NCBI RefSeq assembly: GCF_013032505.1
Contig: NZ_WQCG01000001.1
Coordinates: forward strand, 620,001-684,000
From: Ruegeria atlantica
Lineage (GTDB): Bacteria; Pseudomonadota; Alphaproteobacteria; Rhodobacterales; Rhodobacteraceae
Direction of reading: 5' to 3'
Length of the DNA stretch: 64,000 nt
The position numbers were made by a program, and so were the translations under genes. How positions within the stretch are numbered: the first letter of the stretch is position 1; every line of letters starts with the position of its first letter. The notes beneath the pieces were generated by a model. That model did not search any database and was not told the origin of the DNA. It worked only from the letters and a program-made list of their open reading frames with translations. Positions 17,764 to 26,294 of the stretch are shown here, piece by piece.

Positions 17764-18762
17764 TTACGCCTGCTGATTGGCCGTAAATTCAGCGGTCATC
17801 TGCTGCATTAGGTCCTGCATCTCGGGCACTTCACGCAATTGCGCGATCTGTTGGCGGTGAAGATCGCAAGACGCATGATGAAGGCGCGCGACCTCGGGGT
17901 CAGAGAGCATTTCATAGTAAAATCCACGTTTACGATCCAAAACCACGTCGATCGAGGTATTCGTCTCGGCGTTCTGGTTCATCATATTCCAGTATTCCAA
18001 ACCCAAGCTTTCCCCCAAATGGTGAGCCCGACCGCGCATCTTTTTGACCAGATAGCTTTCGCAGGACTTCAGCGCGTAGTGATTGACCTGCACGAACTCA
18101 TACCCGACCGAGTCACGGGCCGATCGCCAGCTTTTTTCGTAGTATCGTTCAGGCATCAGTTGGCCTGATCCGTTGTACCAATGACATTCTTCAATGGTCT
18201 CGACGGTCGGTTTTTTGGGACGATGAACGCCCAATCCATCCCAAATCTCCCGCTGAAACATGGTCTTGAAGCCCCATGCCTGCGGCGGCCGGTAAGTCTT
18301 TTCACGGGCAGCCTGTCGGAACTGATCCGACAAGAACCGGTCTTCATACCGTACAACGCCTGCATTGCCGAACAACCGCCAAGTCATTGAGATCGTCTTG
18401 GCGTCAGGAATGGCATCGGTCAAAGCCCGCAGAGTATGATCACCGGCCTTGACGTTGATGTGTTCGTCGGCGTCGATCACCACGACCCAATCCTGCGGGC
18501 GCGCAACCTCCATCTTCAGAAAAGTTCTGTAGGCGCGTTTCTGGGGGCTGGTTTTACGGCGCGAGTTGTTGTCGACATGGATCAGGACACCCATGTCATG
18601 CAGCCGTTGCAACAAGGCATCTGTGCCGTCGCTGCAGTCGTTGGTCATCACCACCATCTGGTCGATACCAATCGCACGGTTATGGGCCACCCATTCCAGC
18701 ACAAACGGGCCTTCATTCTTCATCGGAGTGATACTGATGTATCGAGGATCCTGATCGGCCAT
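17764..18762 (-). CDS. Glycosyltransferase family 2-like protein (first of two related copies)
   Basis: A 332-residue glycosyltransferase. Opening ISITPMKNEGPFVLEWVAHN, then DCSDGTDALL and WVVVIDADEHI (DADEH carries the DxD-type metal site) define a GT2-like fold of the Glyco_tranf_2_4 type. The frame extends upstream to 18810, but the ATG at 18762 matches the start of its paralogue at 22799. The sequence is clearly related to the gene at 21816-22799 (shared MKNEGP, LEWVA, TNDC-DGTD blocks). It sits between the sulfotransferase-like and fucosyltransferase-like genes. The 109 bases upstream hold no gene and could carry a promoter. Sugar donor unknown. Confidence 0.86.
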   Translation of the reverse strand: MADQDPRYISITPMKNEGPFVLEWVAHNRAIGIDQMVVMTNDCSDGTDALLQRLHDMGVLIHVDNNSRRKTSPQKRAYRTFLKMEVARPQDWVVVIDADEHINVKAGDHTLRALTDAIPDAKTISMTWRLFGNAGVVRYEDRFLSDQFRQAAREKTYRPPQAWGFKTMFQREIWDGLGVHRPKKPTVETIEECHWYNGSGQLMPERYYEKSWRSARDSVGYEFVQVNHYALKSCESYLVKKMRGRAHHLGESLGLEYWNMMNQNAETNTSIDVVLDRKRGFYYEMLSDPEVARLHHASCDLHRQQIAQLREVPEMQDLMQQMTAEFTANQQA

Positions 18763-18871
18763 GACTGACTGCCCTGTTCGTTGTTTTTGCCCGGAACGCG
18801 TCGGGATCATTGGGAGTTTGCCCGCAAATTACGTTGATTTCGCGGAACTACCAAGGGGAAATCCGCGTGAT

Positions 18872-20869
18872 TCAGCCGCCTGCCCGTTTAAGTTGGTTTG
18901 AAAACCGCTTGAACTTGGGACATAAATCATGAGCTTTTTGAAGAAACCCACGAGCGGCTTCCTTTTCCCCGCGTTGCAAAAGTAAACGGCCTGCCTCGCC
19001 CTGAATGGCGGCAGTATCGTCGTCAATCTCTGCCGCCTGAATGATTTGGCTTTGCCCCTGCTCAACGGCACCATTCTTTTCCAGCATCTGCCCCGTAGCA
19101 AAAACCAAAAAGGCGTTTCCAGGATCGCAAGCAAGTGCGTCGGCCATTGTGATCCGAGCAGCTGTCGTGTCACCTTCAGCCTGGTACAAATCGGACAACC
19201 GTTTGTGGTAAAGTGGGTTGTCGGGTACTTCTGACAAGACCTTGCGTGTTATATCAATGGCCGCCGCGTTCGAAATTTCGCCCAAATGCGCCTCCAGCTT
19301 GGCGCTGAAACTTCTAACGCGCGGATCGGTATCCGGCATGTCGGTCATCCGAGTAAGGCCGTCATGCAACTGTTTTAGGCGCGGTTGGTTGTCAAACAGT
19401 CTGCGAGCTTTCTGATCCAGCGACAGCTCCGACCAATCCAACAGAAGAAAATCGAAATTGCAGGGCAACCGTACCAATACCTTGCGCTGCGCGACATGAG
19501 AGTTGAAATTGAACCAAGGTCTGCGGATCACTTTTTGCAATGACCAGTCAGTCGGAGGAAACAGTCGCAATGCAATCTGATCCCGATACACGACGCGTGA
19601 CCCAAAAACCAAAACATCCGGTCTTATTGGTTTGGCCCAGAACGCTCGGCTGAATGCCTGCGCCGCCTGCCAGCGCTTTCGTTTCTCGCCAAGAGCTGCA
19701 GCTTTCAGAGCGCTGCAAACAGCATAGTCTTCCGGCCAGATATTGGGATTTTGCAATGCCGAGTCGACCATATCCGAAGCATCATCCCACTTACCTGCGT
19801 AAAACAGGTTAAGCGCTTGAAGAAGAGGAAGAAAAGCGTTGTCTGCGCCGTTGTCCAACAGTTCGGCGGCAATGTTCAATGCCTCGTCTGTTCTGTCATC
19901 CGAATCCAAGCGGTTCATATGAAACAACGCTTTGGAATAAATATGTGCCGCTTCGGAGGCATTTAAAAAGCCACTGCCCCCCTTTCTCAGCCGCGCTATA
20001 GAGGCTTCATTCGCGTAAGAGATCTCATCATCTGTCAACACATCCCGAAAGACTTTACGCTGCTGCCCTGAAATCCGCGCGGCTGCCATGGAAAAAGCAG
20101 AGATGACGGGAGCAACCACCTGCTCTGCCCGCGACATAGCATAAAGTTCAAGAAAATCCCGCTTTGCACGCGTCATCCCCGAGACATCGGCAATGTCACC
20201 CATCTGCAGCAGTTTCGGGAACCGTTTCTGAAACCGTGTGATCAACTCGGGCTGGTCCGAGAACATGATGGCCGTTTTGTCGGCGTTCTTCTCCAGATGC
20301 GCTTCATACAATTCTTCGGGTTCAATCTTTGCAGGCCATGTCGTGTGCTTCCACGGCAACCCGTTCAGGATATCGCCGCGGCGGATGTGATAGGCCGATA
20401 CACCCTGACCTGACAGCTTGGCATCCGCACAATCCATGACTTCGCGTATTTCTTCGGTGAACCCGACCCGATGAATAAAGTCGCGATACCGGGGCCGGAT
20501 GGCCTCGATATCTTCCCAAGGGAAAGCCAAAACTTCGAAGCCTTCCTCGACAATCACAGATCGTCCCGCATTCAGATGTTCGATCAGGCGATCAGGCGAT
20601 GAGTCATTTTGGAAGGACCAGATCGGCAAGGAATTCGTTGAAAAAGCGTCGAACTCTTTAGGACTAAGGAAATGGTCATCCATCCAGCCCTGCGCGAACA
20701 ATTCTTGCGGCTGGTCAAGCTCAGGCGCGTCTGCCCCTTGCGGGAACCAGTTAACCCGGTAGGTCGTATCAAAATCTTCGGCGAGCCGGATACAGGTCAG
20801 CATCATCAGCAACCGCGCGCCCATACGATCTTTACGCTGACCTACAAACACGCCTTTGGCACTGCTCAC
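18872..20869 (-). CDS. Fucosyltransferase-like protein with C-terminal TPR region
   Basis: A 665-residue protein of two parts. The first about 300 residues resemble the alpha-(1,6/1,2)-fucosyltransferase superfamily: VGQRKDRMGARLLMMLTCIRLAEDF near the N-terminus and the sugar-nucleotide-binding motif AYHIRRGDIL at about residues 159-168, followed by IMFSDQPELI and SRAEQVVAPVISAFS. The C-terminal half is helical with TPR-like units (IYSKALFHMNRL, ALNLFYAGKWDDASDMV, LYHKRLSDLYQAEGDTTAA). The donor could be GDP-fucose, but the family also includes other GDP-sugar enzymes. Its start overlaps the alpha/beta hydrolase stop by four bases (ATGA), so they are co-translated. The fusion to TPRs suggests assembly into a glycosylation complex. 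Confidence 0.78.
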   Translation of the reverse strand: MSSAKGVFVGQRKDRMGARLLMMLTCIRLAEDFDTTYRVNWFPQGADAPELDQPQELFAQGWMDDHFLSPKEFDAFSTNSLPIWSFQNDSSPDRLIEHLNAGRSVIVEEGFEVLAFPWEDIEAIRPRYRDFIHRVGFTEEIREVMDCADAKLSGQGVSAYHIRRGDILNGLPWKHTTWPAKIEPEELYEAHLEKNADKTAIMFSDQPELITRFQKRFPKLLQMGDIADVSGMTRAKRDFLELYAMSRAEQVVAPVISAFSMAAARISGQQRKVFRDVLTDDEISYANEASIARLRKGGSGFLNASEAAHIYSKALFHMNRLDSDDRTDEALNIAAELLDNGADNAFLPLLQALNLFYAGKWDDASDMVDSALQNPNIWPEDYAVCSALKAAALGEKRKRWQAAQAFSRAFWAKPIRPDVLVFGSRVVYRDQIALRLFPPTDWSLQKVIRRPWFNFNSHVAQRKVLVRLPCNFDFLLLDWSELSLDQKARRLFDNQPRLKQLHDGLTRMTDMPDTDPRVRSFSAKLEAHLGEISNAAAIDITRKVLSEVPDNPLYHKRLSDLYQAEGDTTAARITMADALACDPGNAFLVFATGQMLEKNGAVEQGQSQIIQAAEIDDDTAAIQGEAGRLLLQRGEKEAARGFLQKAHDLCPKFKRFSNQLKRAGG

Positions 20870-21810
20870 GAGGCGTCCCTTTCTTTCTCGGCCATTGCCT
20901 GTCGGCGCAGTCGGCGGAACCTTTGTCGGGCACGCCGCACCAAGTCGGGATGTCGCTCGCTCCCGATGGCCTCAATCCCCCGAATATACATAGGCAGGCG
21001 ACGTCGGGCGCGCATCATCTTGTAATACCCAACCGTATCCAGTGAGCCGTCCATAGCCCCCAGCATCACGGGCTTAAGGATATCCAGCTTGCGCAGCATG
21101 GGCGCCGCGAAATGGTTTGAAAACCAAGTCTTCAGCAACATCACGTTGTCGCCCTGCAAACGCTGAACTTGCTGTCGGTCCAGATCGAAGAACGGGTCAT
21201 AAAAGACATACGCCTTGCCAGCGGCATGAACTGTCTGGGCCGCGTCGCTCATCGGCAGATCCCAATCCTGAACGCGGCCGAAGCGGTACCTGGTCTCCCA
21301 GGGGACCAGCCGTTCATCCAACGTCGTCTGAGGATTGAAAGCGATCACATTGGCTCCGGGCACAAGCGATGAAAATGTCAAAGCGCCAAAACCGCCCATC
21401 GACGCGCCCGCAAAAACCACCTGATCGAACCGATCAAAGAAACCCTCGGCGACCTTGCCTTCGAAATATGAAATAATCTCGGGGTCGCGATACCACGCTT
21501 TGGTGCGGGCGAAGACGCCCATATGGGACCAACCTTCGTCGCGAAAAAATTTCCAGCCCCACGGTTCGCGCGCGAAAGACAGGTCATTGGCATTCGCGAT
21601 ATTGTCAAAGCTGACCACCAGCCGCGTGGCATAGCGCTGATGGAACAGGATCGAGTGGCGTTCCAGCTTTTGAAAGAAACCGGTGCCATCGCCACCCGGA
21701 TACAACTCGACAAACCACGGAGGCGCGGGGTCGGTCAAAATACGCTCATACCCCGTCTTGCGATCAGGGTGTTCCGGTTTCAGCTGCTCTTTGGAAAGAT
21801 CTTCAGCCAT
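20866..21810 (-). CDS. Alpha/beta hydrolase-fold protein of a surface-glycan cluster
   Basis: A 314-residue protein with a nucleophile elbow GASMGGFGAL (Ser137, residues 135-144) preceded by a hydrophobic strand DQVVFA, typical of the alpha/beta hydrolase fold. LVVSFDNIANAND and the acidic loop YDPFFDLDRQQVQ (about 205-217) may supply the acid, and FSNHFAAPML a late histidine. No signal peptide is seen. It lies between a GT2 gene (five bases upstream) and the fucosyltransferase-like gene (four-base overlap), so it probably trims, deacylates or acylates the same glycan or its lipid carrier. The specific activity cannot be assigned from sequence. Confidence 0.72.
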   Translation of the reverse strand: MAEDLSKEQLKPEHPDRKTGYERILTDPAPPWFVELYPGGDGTGFFQKLERHSILFHQRYATRLVVSFDNIANANDLSFAREPWGWKFFRDEGWSHMGVFARTKAWYRDPEIISYFEGKVAEGFFDRFDQVVFAGASMGGFGALTFSSLVPGANVIAFNPQTTLDERLVPWETRYRFGRVQDWDLPMSDAAQTVHAAGKAYVFYDPFFDLDRQQVQRLQGDNVMLLKTWFSNHFAAPMLRKLDILKPVMLGAMDGSLDTVGYYKMMRARRRLPMYIRGIEAIGSERHPDLVRRARQRFRRLRRQAMAEKERDAS

Positions 21811-21815
21811 GTTGA

Positions 21816-22799
21816 TCAGATAAGGTTATCGGCAAGCCAGACACGAAAATCCACCCATTCCGGTCGCATCTTGATTTCGGACACTTTGGCCCGATGCCAG
21901 TCGCAGGCCTGAACGTGCAGTTCTTTAAGCTCTTGATCCGCTTTCAATTCGGCCAACAAGGGCGCGGCCCGGTGTGCGGCGGGCAGAATGGTTTGGTCAG
22001 ACTCTTTATTTACGTTCATGTCCTTCCAATAAGCTTGCCCCTGATCCACTTTGATGTGGTTTGTGCGGCCCCGGTCACGCTTGACCAAGAAGCCATCCAT
22101 GGACCGGACCGAATAATGATGAATGCGCCCCAAGGAGTGGTCGAATCCGCGCCACGCCCGCCAACCAACCTTGTCGGCCGGGAACAGTTTGCCACCGGCA
22201 TCTGACCAGGCGATATTGGGTGCTTGTTCCTCTTCAAATCCCTTCGGGCGATGCGGACCAAACCGGGTGAACTTGCCATTATTACGGAACAACGTTTTCA
22301 GGCCAAAGGCGCGGCCTGAGTGATAGGGAAACTCCTGATCGCTCATCGAGAACACCTCGGTCACCGGTCTGTCTTCGAAACTGATGTTTCCGGAACTTCC
22401 AAACAGTTTCCACGCAAGGGATATCGCATCAACCGGTTGCCCTGCCCTTTGCTCAACCTCTGAAATCAGGTCATGGAATCCGTTGTCGCCACAACGGATA
22501 TTCCAAAATTCATCTACATCCAGACACAACAGCCAATCGGCCTCTTTGACCTTAGGCTGGCGGCGCGCGCGGCGCAGCATCTGGTGCTGTGGGTTGCCCC
22601 CCTCTTTCACTTCGTTGCTGACATGAGTGGCCAGGCCAAGTTCTTGCAATCTGGCAGCAATCTTGTCCGTTCCGTCGTCACAGTCGTTCGTGAAAATCAC
22701 AAAGTGGTCGATCCCAATCGATTTGTGAAACGCGACCCATTCCAACATATACGGGCCTTCGTTCTTCATCGTCGTGAATACGGTGATCGACTGAGACAT
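21816..22799 (-). CDS. Glycosyltransferase family 2-like protein (second of two related copies)
   Basis: A 327-residue glycosyltransferase and the first gene of the minus-strand glycan cluster. It starts SITVFTTMKNEGPYMLEWVA and contains NDCDDGTD and WLLCLDVDEFW, where DVDEF is the metal-binding site. GGGAAGAG lies eight bases upstream of the ATG at 22799, which favours this start over the open frame reaching 22880. It is a diverged paralogue of the 17764-18762 gene, implying an old duplication with insertion of two genes between. The cluster probably builds a short, possibly sulfated surface oligosaccharide. Sugar and linkage are unknown. Confidence 0.86.
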   Translation of the reverse strand: MSQSITVFTTMKNEGPYMLEWVAFHKSIGIDHFVIFTNDCDDGTDKIAARLQELGLATHVSNEVKEGGNPQHQMLRRARRQPKVKEADWLLCLDVDEFWNIRCGDNGFHDLISEVEQRAGQPVDAISLAWKLFGSSGNISFEDRPVTEVFSMSDQEFPYHSGRAFGLKTLFRNNGKFTRFGPHRPKGFEEEQAPNIAWSDAGGKLFPADKVGWRAWRGFDHSLGRIHHYSVRSMDGFLVKRDRGRTNHIKVDQGQAYWKDMNVNKESDQTILPAAHRAAPLLAELKADQELKELHVQACDWHRAKVSEIKMRPEWVDFRVWLADNLI

Positions 22800-22947
22800 A
22801 CTACTCTTCCCAAATATTCTTGCCCCACTCATACACATCCCGATCCGCGCGTGCGAGACAGGAAATAGTGATGCGGCCATTCCAACGCCGACTGGTGCAA
22901 CTCTACACGGCAGATGCGCTGACTGATCGATAGTTTTGGTTGATTAA

Positions 22948-23034
22948 TGGTGCGGTCGAGAAGACTCGAACTTCCACGGGAGTTACCCCACAGCGACCTC
23001 AACGCTGCGCGTCTACCAATTCCGCCACGACCGC
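22948..23034 (-). tRNA. tRNA-Leu (anticodon GAG)
   Basis: On the minus strand a complete 87-base tRNA with encoded CCA end: acceptor GCGGTCG pairing with CGACCGC, an anticodon stem CAGCG/CGCTG enclosing loop TTGAGGT (anticodon GAG at 23000-22998, reading CUC/CUU leucine codons), a long variable arm typical of class II leucine tRNAs, and a T-arm with GTTCGAGTC. It lies just upstream of the glycan cluster, in a gap without other genes. tRNA genes are common integration sites, but no integrase or direct repeat is seen here. Confidence 0.97.
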
Positions 23035-23178
23035 ACTGCCAATGACTTGGTAGGGGGCCGTATAGACGGTGGCGAACAGGATGTGAAGAGGCAAAAAACG
23101 CGCCGGTTTGAATTCCGCTTTGCCGCCCATATCTGTATTACAGACAGAGTTTTATGTACCTTTGCTCGGAGCCCGCCC

Positions 23179-23838
23179 ATGACCGCGCCAGATCCCCGTC
23201 CGATTGTCCAAATCGATATCGTCTCAGACGTTGTATGCCCTTGGTGCATCGTGGGCTTCCGACAGTTGGACATAGCTTTGAAAGAACAAAACGTGCTGGC
23301 CAACCTCAGGTGGCATCCCTTTGAGTTGAACCCTGATATGCCCTCTGAGGGTCAAAACCTGCGCGAACATATCATGGAGAAATACGGATCCACGGCCGAG
23401 CAGAGCCAGCACGCTCGCGACCGACTGACCCGGACCGGCGCCGAGCTTGGCTTTACGTTCAACTTCGATGACGACAGTCGAATGGTGAATACTTTTGCGG
23501 CACATCAACTGCTGGACTGGGCCGAAACGCAAGGCCGCCAGCATCCGTTGAAGATGGCTCTGTTCGCAGCTTACTTTACCAATCAGCAGGATGTGTCCCA
23601 GGCCGAGGTTCTGCTTGATGCTGCCCAAGCAGCGGGGTTGGACCGGGACGCCGCCCGTGCGGCTCTGGATTCGGGCGATCACGTCGCGCCAGTTCGCGAA
23701 AAACAGCAGTTCTGGACCAGCCGCGGCATTTCGGGCGTCCCGTCGATGGTGTTTGCGGGCAAGTATCTGGTGACCGGTGCACAGGGGGGCGAAACCTACT
23801 CGAACCTATTGCAACGGTGCCTGACCGAAGCTGCGTGA
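23179..23838 (+). CDS. DsbA-family oxidoreductase, FrnE-like
   Basis: A 219-residue thioredoxin-fold protein with active site CPWC at residues 20-23 and the FrnE-type follow-up (WHPFELNPDMPSEGQNL, then FNFDDDSRMVNTFAAHQLLDW). The cis-proline region GISGVPSMVFAGKY is intact. FrnE-like proteins lack a signal peptide and are thought to act on cytosolic disulfides or as isomerases of the 2-hydroxychromene-2-carboxylate type. The frame is open from 23047, but the ATG at 23179 starts the recognisable domain. It precedes lipB by 39 bases on the same strand, so co-transcription is possible. Confidence 0.9.
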   Translation: MTAPDPRPIVQIDIVSDVVCPWCIVGFRQLDIALKEQNVLANLRWHPFELNPDMPSEGQNLREHIMEKYGSTAEQSQHARDRLTRTGAELGFTFNFDDDSRMVNTFAAHQLLDWAETQGRQHPLKMALFAAYFTNQQDVSQAEVLLDAAQAAGLDRDAARAALDSGDHVAPVREKQQFWTSRGISGVPSMVFAGKYLVTGAQGGETYSNLLQRCLTEAA

Positions 23839-23877
23839 CCTCTTTTCTTCGCGCTGCCCCGGCGGTAAGGAGCCCCC

Positions 23878-24534
23878 ATGGAATGGAAGATCACTGACGG
23901 GCTGACCGATTACAACGACGCCGTCGCCTTCATGGAGGCGCGCGTGGCCGCAATCGCGGCCGGTGAAGCGGATGAGTGTGTCTGGCTGCTGGAGCATCCG
24001 CCCCTTTACACCGCCGGCACCTCGGCCCGGATTGAAGATCTGACCGATCCAGATCGCTTTCCGGTTTATGAGGCCAAACGAGGTGGTGAATATACCTATC
24101 ATGGCCCCGGTCAGCGCGTGGCCTATGTGATGTTGGACCTGAACAAACGCGGCAAGGATGTGCGCCGGTTCGTCCAACAACTGGAAGAATGGGTGATCGC
24201 GGCGCTTGCCGAGTTCAACGTAACTGGCGAGATCCGCGACGGGCGCGTTGGTGTTTGGGTGCGGCGCAATGACAAACCGCTGACGGCATCCGGCCTACCC
24301 GCCGAGGACAAAGTTGCAGCGATCGGATTGCGCCTGCGTAAGTGGGTTAGCTTCCATGGCATCTCGATCAATGTCGAACCTGACCTCGAACATTTTTCGG
24401 GCATCGTACCCTGCGGCATCACCGAACATGGTGTCACATCGCTTGTCGATCTGGGGTTGCCTGTCACAATTGTGGACGTGGACGCGGCTTTGCGGAAAAC
24501 CTTCTCAGAGGTTTTTGCCCTCGATAGAGCCTGA
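23878..24534 (+). CDS. lipB: Octanoyltransferase LipB
   Basis: Transfers octanoyl groups from acyl carrier protein to lipoyl domains, the first step of lipoic acid synthesis. A 218-residue protein with [16 protein letters not shown] (about residues 60-76), the lysine in EDKVAAIG and the catalytic cysteine in [14 protein letters not shown] near residue 180, matching the Cys/Lys dyad. AAGGAG is seven bases upstream of the ATG at 23878. Length is normal. No other lipoate gene (lipA, lplA) is nearby. Confidence 0.95.
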   Translation: MEWKITDGLTDYNDAVAFMEARVAAIAAGEADECVWLLEHPPLYTAGTSARIEDLTDPDRFPVYEAKRGGEYTYHGPGQRVAYVMLDLNKRGKDVRRFVQQLEEWVIAALAEFNVTGEIRDGRVGVWVRRNDKPLTASGLPAEDKVAAIGLRLRKWVSFHGISINVEPDLEHFSGIVPCGITEHGVTSLVDLGLPVTIVDVDAALRKTFSEVFALDRA

Positions 24535-24790
24535 GTCGGCACAAGCGAATCGTTCAGAGTTAGTGCCTTGTTAACAATCCCACAAATCTTACCCCCTCTG
24601 TTTCCGTACTGAGCCAAAATTTCCCAATGGCTACAGTTCAAATAGGGCGAATTAACGAAAAACTCACTCAAATGGATACATCACGCGTGATTGCGGGTAG
24701 TATGATCTTACCGTTCTTAGAGTGAGTGGTGTGTTAACCGGTGATCTTGGGTCATCCTGAGAAGTCGGAAAATTTTTTGTTAACGAGTCT

Positions 24791-24817
24791 GCCGTTCCGA
24801 CCCCAAATCGGAGCGGC
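24791..24817. other. Stem-loop between convergent lipB and the CDF exporter gene
   Basis: GCCGTTCCGA (24791-24800) and TCGGAGCGGC (24808-24817) pair over ten positions with one G-T wobble and a seven-base loop. It sits 16 bases beyond the exporter stop in the 298-base gap 24535-24832, which otherwise holds no gene I can recognise. No T-run follows on either strand, so a terminator role is uncertain. Confidence 0.45.
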
Positions 24818-24832
24818 AATTCGCATTCTGCT

Positions 24833-25780
24833 CTAAAGCTTCTCTTCTATATGCCCAAAGCGAGATGGCCCGCAACAGGCACGGTGCGCCTGCTCGATCT
24901 CTAATGTGGCATGGCCGATGCCGAACTGATCGCGGAGCGATTGTTTGACGCGGGACCGCACCCCTTCAGCGTCGGCCCAGACGGTTGCATCCACGACCAG
25001 GTGGGCGGTCAGCGCAGGTTGTCGCTCTTGCATGCTCCACAGGTGAATATGGTGCACCCCTGACACTCCGGGTGCATCTTCGATTGCCGAGGCAACCTCT
25101 TCCGGGTCCAGGTCGGGGGGGGCAGCCATCATCAGAACGCGGATCGTTTCGCCAATTTCGCTTTTGACATGCCACAGGATGTAAACCGAGATCAGGATCG
25201 TCACGGCGGGGTCGACCCATGTCCAATTGAACAGGATCACGGCCGTACCGGCGACGATAACGGCCACCGATCCCAGAGCATCCGCGACGTTGTGCAGAAA
25301 AGCCGCCCGAATGTTCATGCTATCCTTGGCCATCGTGTAGGTAAGCGCCGCGGTGACAAGGTCCACGATCAACGCCAGAGCAGCGATCCAGACCACCATC
25401 CAGCCATTTACTGGCTCGGGTTCAAAAAACCGCATCACACCTTCGTAGAACAGGTACACCGATAAAACGATCAAAGTGGTGTAATTGACCAACGCGGCGA
25501 CGACCTCCGCCCGACCATAGCCAAAGCTCATGCGCGGATCGGCCGGGCGGCGCGCGATTTTGCGCGCGAAAAAGGCGATGACCAGTGCGATGGCGTCTGA
25601 GAAATTATGCAGGGCATCGGCAATCAGCGCTAATGATCCAGAAAAAATGCCGCCGATAACTTGCGCCAGTGTCAGGAACATGTTGACGGCAATGGCCCAT
25701 ATTACACGCGCATCCCCGGCCTTGGGGTCAATGTGATGGTGTGCGTGGCTGTGCCCTTTGTGAGAATGATCATGTGCCAT
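24833..25780 (-). CDS. Cation diffusion facilitator family zinc/cadmium exporter
   Basis: A 315-residue inner-membrane metal-proton antiporter of the ZitB/CzcD type. The N-terminus is histidine rich (HDHSHKGHSHAHHH, residues 3-16). Six helices follow, with metal-site motifs ADALHNFSDAIAL in TM2 and HNVADALGS in TM5 supplying Asp and His ligands. The cytoplasmic C-terminal domain contains GVSGVHHIHLWSMQERQPALTAHLVV. Divergent to a merR gene with a MerR-type operator in between (25825-25841), so expression is probably metal induced. Substrate is likely zinc, possibly with cadmium or cobalt; sequence alone does not decide. Confidence 0.93.
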   Translation of the reverse strand: MAHDHSHKGHSHAHHHIDPKAGDARVIWAIAVNMFLTLAQVIGGIFSGSLALIADALHNFSDAIALVIAFFARKIARRPADPRMSFGYGRAEVVAALVNYTTLIVLSVYLFYEGVMRFFEPEPVNGWMVVWIAALALIVDLVTAALTYTMAKDSMNIRAAFLHNVADALGSVAVIVAGTAVILFNWTWVDPAVTILISVYILWHVKSEIGETIRVLMMAAPPDLDPEEVASAIEDAPGVSGVHHIHLWSMQERQPALTAHLVVDATVWADAEGVRSRVKQSLRDQFGIGHATLEIEQAHRACCGPSRFGHIEEKL

Positions 25781-25817
25781 CTTGTTTCTGTGTTCCTATT
25801 TACGACTGCACACCGCA

Positions 25818-25849
25818 TGTAATTCCTCTAGTAACTAGAGGTTCAAGAG
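25818..25849 (-). promoter_or_regulatory. MerR-type operator and promoter of the CDF exporter
   Basis: CCTCTAGT-A-ACTAGAGG at 25825-25841 is a perfect 17-base dyad. On the minus strand it sits between a -35-like TTGAAC and a -10-like TACATG separated by 19 bases, the overlong spacing that MerR-family activators correct. It lies 45 bases upstream of the exporter start and 23 bases upstream of the merR ATG. Confidence 0.8.
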
Positions 25850-25863
25850 CCTTGAGGAAAAAT

Positions 25864-26283
25864 ATGTACTCGATTGGAGATCTGTCGCGCCGAACTCGGG
25901 TCAAGGTTCCGACAATTCGGTTTTACGAAGAAAAAGGGCTGTTGCCGCGCCCGGACCGAACAGCAGGTAATCAACGCCGATATGATGACACTGCGTTACA
26001 TCGGCTACTTTTCATACGCCATTGCCGCGATCTGGGATTGCCGTTGGCCGATGTCGAGGGTTTGCTGTCCTTGGAAGGCGCGTCTGGCGGCGATCTTAAC
26101 CGAGCGCATGAAATCGCCGAAAAGCAACTGGCCGACCTCCGGGATCGCATTGCCCGGCTGCGAAGCCTCGAGGAGGAACTGACCCGAATTTCCAAAGCTT
26201 GCGACGGGAAGCACGACCATGTCTGCGCCGTGCTTCATGCATTTGGCGACCATAGCGAGTGCTTGGGGTCGCACTCGAAGTAA
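25864..26283 (+). CDS. MerR family metal-responsive regulator
   Basis: A 139-residue regulator with N-terminal winged helix-turn-helix (MYSIGDLSRRTRVKVPTIRFYEEKGLLP), typical of ZntR/CadR/PbrR-like proteins. A dimerisation helix (about residues 80-118) follows, and a short C-terminal metal-binding tail with CDGKHDHVCAVLHAFGDH, rich in Cys and His. The frame is open from 25741, but the ATG at 25864 starts the MerR domain. It is divergent from the CDF exporter and presumably activates it through the dyad at 25825-25841. The tail resembles zinc/cadmium sensors more than mercury sensors, but the inducing metal is not certain. Confidence 0.9.
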   Translation: MYSIGDLSRRTRVKVPTIRFYEEKGLLPRPDRTAGNQRRYDDTALHRLLFIRHCRDLGLPLADVEGLLSLEGASGGDLNRAHEIAEKQLADLRDRIARLRSLEEELTRISKACDGKHDHVCAVLHAFGDHSECLGSHSK

Positions 26284-26294
26284 TTACCAGTCGA

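Noticed and set aside
22948-23034. tRNA-Leu as an integration site for an island spanning 16749-22799
   Set aside because: No integrase, no direct repeat of the tRNA 3' end, and no compositional break that I can establish by eye. Kept only as a remark.
24535-24832. GTTAAC-rich gap as a replication origin or CtrA target
   Set aside because: Several TTAAC half-sites occur but none has TTAA-N7-TTAA spacing, and no DnaA boxes or origin-type repeats are present.
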